Positions 1 to 12,251 of a DNA stretch of 64,000 nucleotides are shown here, piece after piece. The notes under the pieces are model-generated. The model ran no database searches. It was not told the DNA's origin and worked only from the letters and a program-made list of their open reading frames with translations. The stretch's first letter is position 1. Every line of letters starts with the position of its first letter. Made by a program: the position numbers and the translations under genes. Source of the DNA: Telopea speciosissima (taxonomy: Eukaryota > Streptophyta > Magnoliopsida > Proteales > Proteaceae); the NCBI RefSeq assembly GCF_018873765.1, contig NC_057919.1, positions 69,248,984-69,312,983 of the forward strand. Direction: 5' to 3'.

Positions 1-262
1 ACTCCTCTTCTGGCTTACGCTCTTCGTACTCATACACATCATTATCGACAATTCCATCTGAATCAACCTCTTCATCATTATCGAGCTCACGTTTCAACGC
101 AGAGGGCAAACGAGGACCAGTCTTTTTGTGCTCATCCTTCTTCTCGTTGAAGTTGCTATGCTTCTTCGGTCTCTTCTTCTTATCTACAGTTAGAGATTTG
201 GCCTGTAACTCATTTCGCTTCTTATCGCTCGCATCCTTCCTCTGTTTAGTATCCTCTCTCAT
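1..262 (-). CDS. UTP14-like U3 snoRNP (SSU processome) protein, N-terminal part, runs off the window
   Basis: On the minus strand an open frame reads from an ATG at 262 to the left edge (about 87 codons). It is lysine-rich, then contains GPRLPSALKREL, an acidic stretch and NDVYEYEE..PEEE. This acidic/aromatic N-terminal signature resembles plant UTP14, a nucleolar component of the small-subunit processome needed for 18S rRNA maturation. Seven codons upstream lies another in-frame ATG (283) followed by VEKK and then TGA. Plant homologues usually begin with a short basic segment of this kind, so either translation starts at 262 or the TGA is a disabling mutation. The rest of the gene is outside the window, so intactness cannot be judged. 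The family assignment rests on motif recognition alone. Confidence 0.6.
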   Translation of the reverse strand, partial: MREDTKQRKDASDKKRNELQAKSLTVDKKKRPKKHSNFNEKKDEHKKTGPRLPSALKRELDNDEEVDSDGIVDNDVYEYEERKPEEE

Positions 263-283
263 CCTTCACTTCTTCTCCACCAT

Positions 284-619
284 TTTCTGTGTACGAACGG
301 CCTTTGGCTCCGACGGCTGCGAAAGGAAGAGCGAACGAACTGTTTTTCGGCAACAATTCTTCTCTTCTCAGGCTTCTGCTATCGATGCTTGGTTACAGAT
401 ATATGTTTAACCTGATGGATCAACTGGCCTGATTAGAACGTTCCCATTTGTGTAAAACGAATTTTAAAACGTTATTTAACCTATGGGTTTTTCTAAAACC
501 CATCCCCAAACCCTAGTAAGGTCGGGAACGGCAATCAAACGGATTCGGATGCGTATTGATATTAAACGTGGCATATGCGTCATAGATGTAGTTGGAATTT
601 AAGCTAAAAAGTACCCATG
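284..619. promoter_or_regulatory. Upstream region of the UTP14-like gene
   Basis: This lies 5-prime of the minus-strand UTP14-like start and probably holds its leader and promoter. I see no convincing TATA box or other defined element. The region holds no recognisable coding exon on the plus strand; the plus-strand open frame over 126-410 mirrors the gene on the other strand. Confidence 0.3.
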
Positions 620-751
620 CATAATTTCTTGGGGCCACCCGCCTGAGGCTCAGTAGGGCCCAGAAGCTCCCGGTTCGTGTGTGGTGCGGGGGTCATATAC
701 GAGCTCAGGGGGGATTTAGTCTGTCTAAAGTCGGATACCCCTCCTGTCTCC

Positions 752-779
<28 letters not shown>
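620..779 (+). mobile_element. SINE-like retroposon with poly(A) tail
   Basis: A roughly 130-bp GC-richer body ends in about 30 A residues (751-780). It is flanked by a short direct repeat ACCCATG at 613-619 and 780-786, as expected of target-primed retroposition. The body includes a GGTTCGTGTG stretch that could be a diverged Pol III B box, but the tRNA-like head is not clear. It could also be another poly(A)-tailed retroposed fragment. Confidence 0.45.
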
Positions 780-782
<3 letters not shown>

Positions 783-878
783 CATGAAGTTGAAACCAAT
801 CCTAAGGTTAAATAGTGCTTGCATATTAAAAGCATTCTACACAATCACACGAGGGAGAGGATCCCAAAGAGAATCCAC

Positions 879-1463
879 CAGGGCTGCAATAGGATCGGGT
901 TGGACCGGGTTTTTTAAAACCCCAGCCCAACCCTGAGTCTCCTTAGTAGAGCTAGGCCCGGTCCGACCCTGACTCAGGGCATGGAAAATTTTACCTTAAC
1001 CTGCCCTCATGGTCAGGTCGGGCTAACCCTAATCATGGAGTGGGAGAAGGGAGAGATGCATGGCTTGGACTGAGTTGGACTAGATCAGTAAAAAAATTAT
1101 CAATTTTATATAAAATAACACTATAATAAAATTCTCATCAAAAAAAAAAAAACACTATAATAAAATATATATCAATTATTATCTTCATATATAATATATT
1201 ATATAGCAAAATACAAGGCCATTTAAGTTTATAATATATAAAGTATATCAATATATATTTTAAAATATAACTTAAAATAGGATCAGACTAGGCCGGGCCG
1301 AGTTCATCCCGAAACCTCAACCCTGGCCGACCCAACCCCGACTCAAGGCCACAAAATTTCCAGCCCTGACCTGTCCTCAAGCCAATATCTCAACCTAGGC
1401 TCTGTTTCGACTCAAGGCGGGCCAAGACGAGTTCGGGCTGACAAGGCGAAACTTGTACCCCTA
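879..1463. mobile_element. Non-autonomous hAT-like element (TAGGGGTGYAA terminal family)
   Basis: The right end reads TTGTACCCCTA and the left end CAGGGCTGCAA, a diverged inverted terminal pair. The 8-bp flanks are GAATCCAC (871-878) and AAATCCAC (1464-1471), a 7/8 TSD match. The interior is low-complexity, with recurring GGGCCGGG/GACCCTGACTC-type words and no coding capacity. Elements at 46305-46719, 48087-48553 and 50659-50820 have the same kind of ends. Confidence 0.65.
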
Positions 1464-2525
1464 AAATCCACATTCCAACTCAAAAGCCAACATTGTCACC
1501 ACTTTTACTCCCTTTTTAAAGCCTACATTGTCACCCCCTTCAACTATGTCCCTTTTTCATGTACACCCCCTCATCTTTAAAACCTGTCAAACACACCTCA
1601 TCATCGATTGAAAGCATATAAATTAGTTCATCAAACTAACTACCATTTAGTTTTAAACGACAATACTCACCCAACCATTTTTTTAGGATTAGATTGCCAA
1701 AATTAAAAGTTTGAAGATGAAATATAAATACAACTACCTTTTCAGTTTCTGTTTTATAATTTTGAATTCTAATAGAAATTCTAGGTTCCTAATACTAGTC
1801 TGACTCTGAAAAAGTTTTAATCATCAAGAGATTTTTAATTGATTGCTGTTCTGAAACCTGAATGCCTGCATCGATTCTGAATTTTTTGGGTTGAATATAG
1901 TTTCCTAGTTCGAGTAAGAATGCCTCATAACTTGAGATCCAGCCATCAGATCTGGATCATGTTTTGCAACCTATTCCACCTCTTGAATAGACCCTTCGAA
2001 CAGAGTTTCAGATTCATCCAATATATCTTGAATAAGATATTCACATTTCTCTAAATCTGTTCTTTTTCCCTTTGCTCTGGAAATTGTCATATTTTGAACA
2101 AATCTAAGACTTGAAAATTAAGAGGTGAACTATAGAAGTCAGAAAAACCTTCTTTTTTAAGTAAAACAGAGAAGGATTTTATTTCGAAAATGCTCTTGTG
2201 CAGCACCCTGCCCGCGCTGCACTTGCAGCGCCAGACACAGCAAAGCATGCAAAGACCGCCTTACCCCTGATCGGGCAAAGCGCTCGGGCAGGGGTAAGTA
2301 GGGGAAGTGGATAGTGAATAGTGCTAACCAGGTTCTGACCGGGCCCGGGTACGGGTAGGAGAACTGCGGCTATTGCAGTACCGCTCAAACGCTAGCCGGC
2401 TCCAGCTGCCACCACTCGTCCACTCATGTGGGCTGTGCGTACTGGGAGCGCAAGGCTGAGCTCCCGAATGGTTTACAGAGAGCAGAGTAACTGGATTGGT
2501 CACGAGACTCACGACTCACAAGCAA
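1464..2525. other. Intergenic region upstream of the methyltransferase gene, with a probable foldback relic
   Basis: About 1.06 kb with no coding exon that I can support. Between roughly 2172 and 2330 lies a GC-rich patch with CCGCCTTACCCCTGATCGG and its near inverse, resembling the centre of the 189-bp Mutator-like MITEs found at 49433 and 59442, but without clear ends. Promoter and 5-prime leader of the downstream gene should lie in the last few hundred bases; no TATA box stands out. Confidence 0.35.
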
Positions 2526-4765
2526 ATGGAGTCCTTGTTCGTCCTCCCGGCAGCGGCCGTTACTCTTGTGCGACCCCAACTGTCTCGCCTCTCTGCAAAG
2601 AAGAGGCATGGCCGATTGACAGCCCAGCTCAGAAACCATGATGATCCACTCCTCCAAGCGGCCATTGACGCTGCTTCTCTTCGATTTGAAGAAACCTGTA
2701 AACCAGGTAAGCGAAACGTTTTCATATAATTTGCGAAAATTATATACTCGCCTTACAAGAATCAGCCTTATTCTGCTAATCTAAACCTGTAATTACTCCT
2801 TGCACTTGCAGAGCCTCTGTTTCTAGACCCATACGCCGGTTGCTTAATTGCTTCTGATACGAATGAGGATATGAAGCAATCCCCATTGTCTAGTGCATCC
2901 CTCCACCACTATTGCCTATCTACAAAGTTCATTGATGATAAGTTGCTTACTACTATCAATCAGATGGAAGGGCTTAGACAGGTACCTCTGCCTATCTATC
3001 TTCTCTATCCAACGTCCTCGTACAGACTGAGTTGCCCAAATCTTGCCATTACATATCTGCATAGAAATTCATAGAAGAACATGGTTACGTCTATGATTTC
3101 TGTAATAATATCCTGCAGATTGTTCTGTTGGCAGATGGTATGGACACACGGCCGTATCGGCTCAATTGGCCAAATTCTACCATAATATTTGACGTATCCC
3201 TGGACAGAGTCTTCCGAACAGCTGCTCAAATGCTTGAAGGTGCGTGCCTGTGTGTGCGGGTGGATGTCTTTTCTGATTGTGTTTATTATCAAATATTTCC
3301 TTCCTTGGTTTTTTCTTCTTCCTTTTCTTTTGTGACTGCATCCTTAATTCCTTGCCTTCGGGTGTTATTTAATTTAAAGTGGGTCTGGAACTTCCTTCAT
3401 GACCCGTGGAATTTCATCTTACTGCCACTTGGTATTGCTCTTCAGTGTTCCCTGCATTTCTTAGAAGATGGCAGCAGAGTCCAAGCGTGTGCAGCCCTTT
3501 TCTCTGAAGCTATTGTAATGTGTATATTATCCAATCTGATAAAATTAGATCCTTATCCCATATACCCTTCCATCAAATTGTAAATTTCCACCTTCATGAA
3601 CTTATTGAATTGGGAGATCATCAACAGAAATATCCTCCCCCCCCCCCCCCCCAACCCCCACTTCATCCCCCTTCAACTGTTTTTTACTTATTCAACTTGT
3701 GTACACTTCCTTTTAGGCTTTTCCAAAGAAGTCATTCAACACATCCTCACAGTTTCTTTTCCACGAAAAATAATTCAGGTGTTGGGGCTAAGATTCCAAG
3801 AAATTGCTTGTTCCTCCATGTTCCGTATAAGTACCCTGATATACAAGAGATCTTGCAAGGAAAAGGCTTTATGGGTAACCAGCCTAGTTTGTGGATATTC
3901 CAGGTAATCAAATTCATTGTCAACACCATCAACTAGTAGTCACCAAAGTCTTCTTCCAAGTATCTTTCTTTGGTTGTTCAACAGTGTAGAGTATGACTAG
4001 ATGCTTAAGTGGATTTTTGTTAAATGATTTTGCAGGGATTGCCTGTGTTGAACTTGGCAAGTTTTAATGAGATTTTATTCATTATCAGTAGTCTAGCGAT
4101 GAAAGGAAGCCTTATTTTAGGAGAACTACCCATTTGGTTGACTGAAACTGAAGTTGGAACCAAGGTTAGCTGGCAGGAGGCCCACTACAGTATTTTAACA
4201 TTCTATTGCTTGCAATTCCTTTTCAGAGAACGACAATATCTATTACTTTTACATGTCTAATGCAGTCTACTACGCAGAAATGGATGGACAAGTTGTTCAT
4301 GAGCAATGGTTTCCAGGTGGAGATGATCAGCTTTGAGGATGTCGCAAGGAGTGTGGGCAGGGATCCACCATCAGGAGGGTACAAGAATATACTTTTTGTT
4401 GCAGAACAATTGCGGTTGTCTGATGATCAGGTAAAACTCATGGTAATATTTAGATGCAAAAGCATCATTAGTTATGGTGGTCGATAGAGGAGAAGATGGA
4501 CAATGGAGGCAAGAAGAACATGCCTTATACAAGGCTGGCTGAATGCTTCCTCAAACCCATGCCACCTGAGTTTTGCCATATTTCCTTTGGTCATGGTGGC
4601 TAGTCCTTGGTCCTTAGTCTAATATTCCACAGATATGTACTGATGCTTACGCCTTTTGTTTATGTCTTTGAGTGATGGTTGTTCTCTGTGCAGATGGAAA
4701 GTTGGAGAAGAGAATACCACAGGCTTGAGGAACAAGCAGATGAAGAGGGTTTTGAGGAACTGTGA
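2526..4765 (+). CDS. Leucine carboxyl methyltransferase-like SAM-dependent methyltransferase
   Basis: Seven exons can be joined with GT-AG introns and consistent phases: 2526-2706, 2812-2981, 3119-3239, 3779-3903, 4036-4164, 4266-4430 and 4694-4765, totalling 963 nt and 320 aa. The first in-frame ATG is at 2526. The N-terminus (about 40 residues) is rich in small and basic residues and could be an organellar transit peptide (inference). Then come LRNHDDPLLQAAIDAASLRF and DPYAGC, followed by a SAM-binding-type loop LLADGMDTRPYRLNWP (about residues 120-135) typical of the LCMT/PPM1 family (Pfam PF04072 type). Arabidopsis has a similar protein annotated as leucine carboxyl methyltransferase (At5g42760, from memory). 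The substrate is not deducible; canonical LCMT1 methylates the PP2A C-terminus, but this plant subgroup is distinct. Intron 3 contains a poly(C) tract near 3638-3652. The gene looks intact. Confidence 0.88.
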
Positions 4766-6288
4766 TTAAGATTGTGAGTTCCTTATGTGACACTACAATT
4801 TTCCTCTCTCCCTTTTTATCTAGAATACATAGCATATTTATATATGCTTGATATTTCAATATTTCAGGCTGATTACTTTTTTATTGTGTTAAAAAATTTC
4901 TGGTTTAGATAACTGAAGAGTTGCAATTATAATGGCATGGACCAAAATGAAATGAAGCTAGATTATTCTATTAATGATCTTAATTGGTAACAAGAGAAGT
5001 CGAGGAAGTATCATGGAACAGGATAGCACATATTCCCATTATCTTTGCAATTCTCAGCTATTTATAAAGATGGGTGAGTCGAATGTCACCTCCCTGTTGC
5101 ATGATCACATAGCATTTGTCAAGGCTGAAAATTTAGTGTCAGATTAAAGAAGCTGTTCCATTATATGACCTTCCCATGGGTGATCACATGGCGTCAAGTT
5201 GGAGGTCATGTTTAGGTCAAAAAAAGCTCTCTCCTTTTGCATTCATGTGTCTGTGTTTTGAGATGGTTGAATGGAATATATTTCACTTGTGGACAGATGA
5301 CGTATTACAGTTGAAAGTTTTGTTTTGGATTAGGAAAGCTCTACCCCCCCGCCCCCAACCCAAAAATAAAAAAAAAAATCCCCAGTGTGTAACAGTACCG
5401 ACACAAACTAAGAGAGCACATAGAAAATCAAAACATGAAAGAGTGCACTCCTACAAACTCATCTTCCATCATGTGAGGACCTGAAGATCAGGACCATTGG
5501 GGCCTGATACCATTCTAAAATAGGTAGTGAAAACCTAAAGTTGTGAAGTGTTGGGTGATAAGCCATGTCCTTCATTGGTGTTAAAATACCCACCTTGTTG
5601 CCTGGTCTACTTGCATTTTAAATTGTTAAAGACCAGACACAAGTAGTCTTGAGTTATAGGGTTGATGGTTACATTTAAGTCCCATTTAGTCTACCACTGT
5701 TCGTGTGGTTATTCTGTATTGACCAAAGCACCTCCATTTTAATCTCCTTGGAGCTCTTGTTTAGTTGTTTCTTTCAAACAGCAACCTTTTGGGGCTTTGG
5801 CTTCTGCAACTGCTTGCGGACTAAACTGCCTCATGTTCACCATGGTGGTTAAACATTTTCTGCCATGGAATACATGTGAGAGAGAGAGAGAGAGAGAGAT
5901 CTGTAGTGTATGCTTCTAATGTACCGAAAAAAAGAAGAGAGCTTTGGGCTGAGCTCACCAGTATGGCAACTGCTCCTGATAAAGCTTGGGCTTTCCTCGT
6001 GACTTTAGTTGTGTTAGTGCTACTTCAGTCCCTAGAAAATGAACCCAGCAGCTTGATACACAGATGTAGATGTCAACAAAATGTCGTCGTATTTTTTTCC
6101 TGCCACTTTAATTGGCAAGTCTTTTAGAATGCAAAATTGCATTGCAAACTCGCTGTACAACCAATATCGCTAAGCTATTAACCGAAAAATCTAATAACAT
6201 CCATGTCACTCCAGGTATAAATAATAAATAATTTCCCAGTTAGGCACACACACTCTCGCTCCATGTCACAACCCAAAGCACTGCCAGA
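4766..6288. other. 3-prime UTR and intergenic DNA
   Basis: The first few hundred bases are presumably the 3-prime UTR of the methyltransferase gene. The rest contains homopolymer-rich DNA (a C-run followed by A-run near 5343-5380) and a (GA)n microsatellite near 5877-5899. I found no exon with good splice sites or recognisable protein similarity. Confidence 0.4.
5877..5899. repeat. (GA)n microsatellite
   Basis: An uninterrupted run of about eleven GA dinucleotides, seen directly. It is not inside a recognised gene. Confidence 0.9.
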
Positions 6289-7819
6289 CTACCATATTTT
6301 GTCCATTGGAGAGGAAACCAAGGAATCATTGCTCATCCGCTGATACACCTGCGACAAATGAACAAACACAAATTTGCATCAACCTATTGGTGCATCATCC
6401 CAGGTCATAAAAAATGCAGGCATTTGTAATTTCATATCATTGATGCAAGAGGGGAAGTGTTGGATGGGATCTAACAACATTCATGGCTCCCCACACAGTT
6501 CTGTTGAGCATTTTAGTTGTACTGAAATGGATGCTGAAAGTAGAAGCATCTGCAGGCACCAATGATATAGAATTACCTCAAAGAAGGAATTGAAGTTCAG
6601 GCGCAAGAGGAAACGTCTTAGAAATGGGGTCCGCTGACTGCCAGCAAGTCTGCTACTGCGAAGTATAGTGTACAAGGAATTGGATTTCTTGCCGAACTCT
6701 GAAAAGGGCATACAAAAAATTAGAAAGCTAATCAAACTAGAGGCCCCAGGAAGAGTCTACAGAACATGAAAGAGCTCCACTTGAGCAGCTTGGAATTCAT
6801 AGTTACAACAATAAAATGTAACATAAAATAGAAACCCTGCATTATTAAGTCTAAGTATCCCAAACATTATTTTGAAACATTACACAAATATAAGAAAGAA
6901 AAGGAAGGGAAAACACAAGCCGATGGAGGAAAAGTAAAATATATTTTAAAACATTTTTCCATATGAAATAAGTATGGAAGTAACTTGTAATCAATTACCA
7001 TTACTCTATACTACAGAAGTAACTCATTGTCAATTACCATTACCTTTAGGACCATGATTCCAGATCCTCTCCAATACAGTACATAGGGACCATTGCCGCA
7101 AGGCACAGCATGAGACTGAGTACATCAGCCAATGTAATCTAGATTGTATACAGTGAGTGATTATCATGATATGGATTGATCAAAATATCCTCAGATGTTT
7201 CTGGCCTCATGATTGAGCCCATTGTGGTAATTCCCATGTACTGGATTTGTCACCCATCAACCATGTATAACAAAAGGCACTCTTAACATGCCTCAGTTAT
7301 ATGTTCCAGTTCAAATGTACTTGGACTGCTTCCATGTTTTCAGGATTCCAGCAGGACTACAGGCAAAGTTTCGTTAAACTGTCTAGTTTTCCTGAAACAG
7401 ATCCAATGCCCAAGAAAGATTGTGAAATTAATGCTGATAAGTATCTGCATATATGTCCAATGTCCACAAAATTTGTAAGCGTTCACAACCAACACCAGAC
7501 CTCAGTTTAGTGTTATGACACTATAAACAATTACAGAAATACCAGCACAAAAAATGGAGCAAAGGTAGCTAAATTTTGACATTTATTTTGCAAAAGGTTG
7601 CTTGTTGGAACCATTTACAAGAAAACAATGAGAAGTACCGTATAATTTACCAATACATCACTATTTGTTCTGAAACCAGATTTCAGTGATTTTGAAGCCT
7701 GAACCAGATGAGAAGATGGGACTGTCAACCAGCCATGCTTTCAGGTCAGCCCGATAACAAAATGTGAAGTGCTCCAAAATTTGACCGAACATGATCCATC
7801 CAGTTTTTGCAACAAACGT
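6289..7819 (-). CDS. Unidentified minus-strand gene or relic: three exon-like blocks
   Basis: I do not recognise the product. Three minus-strand blocks look coding and have plausible splice borders. Block 7661-7819 follows a CTAG acceptor and reads TFVAKTGWIMFGQILEHF onward, ending in an in-frame TAG. Block 6577-6698 lies between a TTTTCAG acceptor and GTAATT donor and includes LYTILRSSRLAGSQRTPFL. Block 6289-6348 follows GTCGCAG and ends DKIW-stop; its phase matches that of the 6577-6698 block. The first block may belong to a separate transcript or be joined through an unseen donor. No upstream exons or start were found. This could be the 3-prime end of a real gene or a degraded copy. No function is proposed. 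Confidence 0.3.
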
Positions 7820-9620
7820 CTAGGCCCAGACAGTTGAACATTTTCAGTCAAGTTACTGTTCATTCATATGAAGAACAATTCGAAAACCTGTTTATGGAAA
7901 AGGAAAGAATTTTATGACATCATTTAATGAGTGGACAAAAATGTACGGATGTCATGAATTGGCTTTGAGTAAATGACAAAGAATGTATACTATCCCCCCC
8001 CCCCCTTTCATATCAAGTTGAATCGGATTGGCTTTACCTAGTTTTCTTTCCAGGTCTGTTTTCTGGCCAGGTTATAGAACAATGCAGAATTCTATTATCA
8101 TAGTCCCAGCCAGTTAATTCTTCTTATGGCATCTTTAGCGAGGAATTATGAATCATTGAGACTCCTTTATACAGGATATCACAATAAGGTGATGGCAACT
8201 AGATATTTTTGGCATGACATCGGTGTGGCTATCATTTTTCCGAAGGGTGTCCCTGCTATATTTGATATTTCCTATTGATAAGTAGGTCCAGTGGCAATTA
8301 CATCATCTGGCAGTCTAATGGGAGAAGTTGTGCTCAACAGTTAGGGGGAAAAAAACTAAAATAACTAGGTGATGAAGACAGTATACTGCTTTCCTAGAGT
8401 TGCTTGAGAGTTGCTGGTGCAGCTACGAGGATGATGACAAGAGGATACGGAAATGGGAGGGAAATGGGGCCTACACCATGAAACCTCCATTGCCATCATT
8501 AAATCAAGGAGATATCCCACCTGATCTGATACAGGCAAAGGACATACCCTGTGGTTGCAGTTCAGACAACCTACAAAAATGGCATTCCCACTATAAACCA
8601 TTAGATTTCCTGAGTTCATGTGTTTCCTAGTGTATGCTTGTTTTGTTTAACGGATGCTGAGAGCCCGAGACATTTTTGCTTCTCTGTAGCTGTCCTCTTG
8701 CTGATCAGGTATGGAGGGAGATATTGCTTTCACTGTTATTGTTTGGGTGTATTCAGGGATCTTTTTATTTTTTCCAGATATGCAGAAATTACAAAAGAGT
8801 TTGTGAACTTACTATTCCAGGGATTATTATTTAGTGCCACTAGGAAGCCAAAAACAACAGGTGTTCAACCACCTTGATGTTCCTGTTCATGTAATGGTTA
8901 ATTGGATTTAGCATAACCACTCAATGTAAGCTTTATAACTTCAAAGTTTGGAGACGTAAACCTTCCATTATTATAATCAATGCAGAGGGTGTAGCTTGGT
9001 GCGATGGTAAAATGACTGGGCTGCCAGTGTGCATGATGCAGTATCCAGCTGCTGGTAAAAAGAAGAGAAAGAAAAGAACCTGCAGTTCTGGTTTGTGTTA
9101 GTTTGGTCCAGTTTTCTGTTCCAAACCTGGCATGCGGTCCAGATCTGGTTCATCCAGAAATCTCCAAGTTGTGGAGTCTTGTTTGGAGTCTTTATTTTAT
9201 TTGCTATTTAAGTGTTATTAGTTGGCTGGATTAGGGAATATAATTCCAGCCTTGCATGGATTATTTTATTCAATTGGTTGGTATCTTTAGAATACCCAAA
9301 CAGTTTGGGCAATGGAGGAGGTTTCCTTCACACTTGGGGTTTTATTTTAATTATTTTCTTTAGTATTTGAGTCAGTTAGGGAGTCTCCAACATAACCTGC
9401 AGTTGGAGAGTCCTGGTCAGTTTGTTTTTGTCTGCTTCTTTCCTGTTTTGAGTCTTTATTTTAATATGTAAAGGCTGAAAGCCTACCCCACAATTTGAAT
9501 GAATGAAGATGAAGCTTTGGCTCAACTGTCTGTGGATTTCAGACTTTCTTCTCTGGATTCAGAAGATGCATTTGTGGATTCAGGTGTGAATGCTGTGGAT
9601 TCAGCAGGGGTACTGGTGGA
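7820..9620. other. Intergenic DNA, no supported gene
   Basis: It contains a poly(C) tract near 7995-8006 and several short open frames (for example about 8400-8630 and 8620-8877 on the plus strand) with no recognisable domain or codon signature. I see nothing I can name here. Confidence 0.4.
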
Positions 9621-9625
9621 TTACA
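9621..9625. repeat. Left target-site duplication of the solo LTR (TTACA)
   Basis: TTACA immediately precedes TGTAATACC and is repeated exactly at 12252-12256 after the 3-prime end, giving a 5-bp TSD as left by an LTR-retrotransposon integrase. Confidence 0.85.
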
Positions 9626-12251
9626 TGTAATACCCTGTCCCCAGAAAGGTATTTTAATTATTTATATTATGGTTTACAGGAACTTGACGGATTCGTTTTG
9701 ACGGAATCCGGTTTGAGTCAGCCCAACAGAGAAGTACTGATAATACAGGTAAATATGGATTTTCACCAATTACAAGCATTAAGTAAGTTAGAATGAACCT
9801 AGGTATAGTGTGGACCCTACCGGTGTTCCACATCAAAGAGAAAAGAATGGAAATTGTACAGTTTTAGGTGAAGTGTTGACTTCATGCAAGTTTTAGAGGA
9901 CCTTATAGTCTGAATTTGGGGAAGCCCAAAACATGAAAAACATAGGTAGGGTTACCTGCATTTTGGAAAAGAATCGGGTCAAACGGAGTTAAGGCGAGGA
10001 AGTTATGGTGTAATCTTCAGACGTAGCATGGTAGCTGGATTCAACTGTGAATGTACTTCAGTTAGGTTTGAACCCAATTTCGAGAACCTTACACTCCATT
10101 TGGGTCAAAAGTATTCTTCTTATGAAACGTAGCCCTTCGAGTCTTCTTTCCAACACAACTAGAATCGTATCGTTCTGAGTTTGAATGAAAGAGACATGTC
10201 CATTTGAAGGAGCGGAGGTTGGGCTGCAGAGCCACAACCGGCTAGCCAAAAAATTCATCTGGCGAGCCGGATCAGGAGCGCCGGTTGTCACTGGAACTTT
10301 AGTATTCACCTCCAGAAGCAACCAGCTAGCCGGTTGCAGGATCCGGCGAGCCGGTTTGGTGAAAAGTAACCGAGTTTTGGCTTTTAAAAGGGGCTGTTAG
10401 GCTTGTGATTTGGGTTGCAAGCAAGGGGGAATCACACTGTTCGACAAGAGGATCAAGATTTTGAGTTGGAATTAGGTTTTGAGCTTCGAAATGGTAAACC
10501 CTAAGTCCCTTTTCGATTTATTAGGTGTTTTGTAATGATTTGATCCGTTAGAAAGCTCCATGTTAGTGTTATGATTGTATTAAAATGAATTTCATAGAAA
10601 AGGGATAAGATCCCACAAAGTTATGGAAGAAAAGGTAGTAAAACCCTAATTTAGAGTTTAGGTTTTCCTAGTTTGGACCACTAGTTCGATCAGTGGTGCC
10701 TAAATGCCCAAGTAGGGCTATAGAGATAAGGTTAGTCAAGTATGGGTGGTGGGGAACCTTACCCACTATTCCAAGAGTATAAAAGAGAAACCTAATGATT
10801 ATTAAATGTCGTGTAGGAGTCCAGTTTGATCCGAAAGGCGGCAGTAGAGGTACTATTAAGTATAGGTGAGGGGAATACTATCATATCTTTCATTTTTTCC
10901 TAGTATTCTTTATATTATCATGCCTCTGAGATTGTTTATGTTTTTATATAGAAATCAAATGTTGTTGTTTTTATAAGTTGTTGAGCATAGTGAGGCATGA
11001 TAAGAAAAGGAACAGTAACGTACAGAAAAGAACTGAAATTGAAGGTTGCTAATGTCTGTTTCAACAAAAGGAATGAGAGGGACAATATAGGGTCCCTCAA
11101 TGTCTACTACACAGTAGGGAGGGGATAGTAGGGATTCTATCAATGTCCAGTCTACCCTGGAGTTATGATAGATATTGTGGACCAGAAGTGGAGGTTAGTA
11201 AAGAACAGTAAAGGAGCACTTGTGCTCGAGTAAAGTAAAGTACAGTAAAGAAAGTAAAGGAGCACCAGTTCTCGAGTAAAGTAAAGAATAGAAAAGAAGT
11301 ACTAGAGGGTTGAGAATAGAAAAGCAAAGTAAAGAATAGAACAGTAAGACCCTGTGACTGCCAACCCTTTCCAATAGAGGTTTAGCTATTGGATGAGACA
11401 TAGATATGTCTCCCTTCCAGCATGTGATGACGATACGTAATGGTATGTTGGGGGCGTACGGTGATGATACGAAACAACACGAGTGAGATGTGTCTCTAGT
11501 ATGCGACGATGATACGTACGGTAAACTGGGGATAGCTATCAGGGTGCGACGATGATACTTAACAATACACTGACAGCGAGACAAAGACTTCGTAGTTATA
11601 AGATACATAGTGGCAGGTCACTGAGATAGCTGGCCAAACTTAAAAATAAAGTAAACGACAAGTTAAGCAAAAGACAAGTAAAATGTGCATTGTTTTAAAT
11701 GCAAGCATGATAGTTATATGATCAAATATCATATTTCAGATTTATAGTATTATAGTAGCATGTTCATATCATGATTTGCTAGCATAGCATGATTGTTTAT
11801 ATTCATGAGCATGATATGAATTGTATTCTTTCTCGTTGAGCTAGTTAATTCACCTCATAGATGTGATTCTTTTTACAGAGCATGTGCATATGGAGTGCAA
11901 GTGTGCAGAGGGCCAGGGGGAAGGATGTCAGACCCTCTGAGTAGTTGATGAGAGAGATCACTACATTTTGTGTAGATGCACTTTTTGAGTAGTATACAGT
12001 TTTCATTGTCTTTAGCTGTAATTAATAGCAGTTTCAAAAATGTAACAGATGACACATGATATAGTATGCGATGGTCGAGGCCAGATGTTTGTAGATGTTT
12101 TATACAGAGTATTTACAGTTTTCCATGGTGATATTGACGTCTCTGATGCTATTATAGTTTCCGCACATAGTAAGTAACAGATTCAACAGTTATTTAATGG
12201 CGGTTGTGCGGGCCTGCTCCATATCCTTAACCCGGATTTGGAGGCGTTACA
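9626..12251 (+). mobile_element. Solo LTR (2.6 kb) of an LTR retrotransposon, probably Ty3/gypsy
   Basis: The element starts TGTAATACCC and ends GGCGTTACA, so the termini are TG...CA with a short inverted TGTAA/TTACA pair. It is flanked by a perfect 5-bp TSD (TTACA). No primer-binding site, polypurine tract or second LTR adjoins it, so it is a solo LTR formed by LTR-LTR recombination. Within it, AGTAAAG-type words recur at about 11195-11345 and CGATGATACG-type words at about 11420-11560. Long LTRs of this type with TGTAA ends are common in plant gypsy lineages; the lineage itself is inference. Strand is arbitrary, as chosen by the TGTAA-rich end. Confidence 0.85.

Noticed and set aside
126..410. 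94-codon plus-strand open frame
   Set aside because: It is the antisense of the lysine/acidic-rich UTP14-like coding region; its Ser/Phe/Leu-rich composition is the expected shadow.
8400..8877. Two overlapping plus-strand open frames
   Set aside because: Compositionally plausible but without a recognisable family, conserved motif or exon borders; not supported as a gene.
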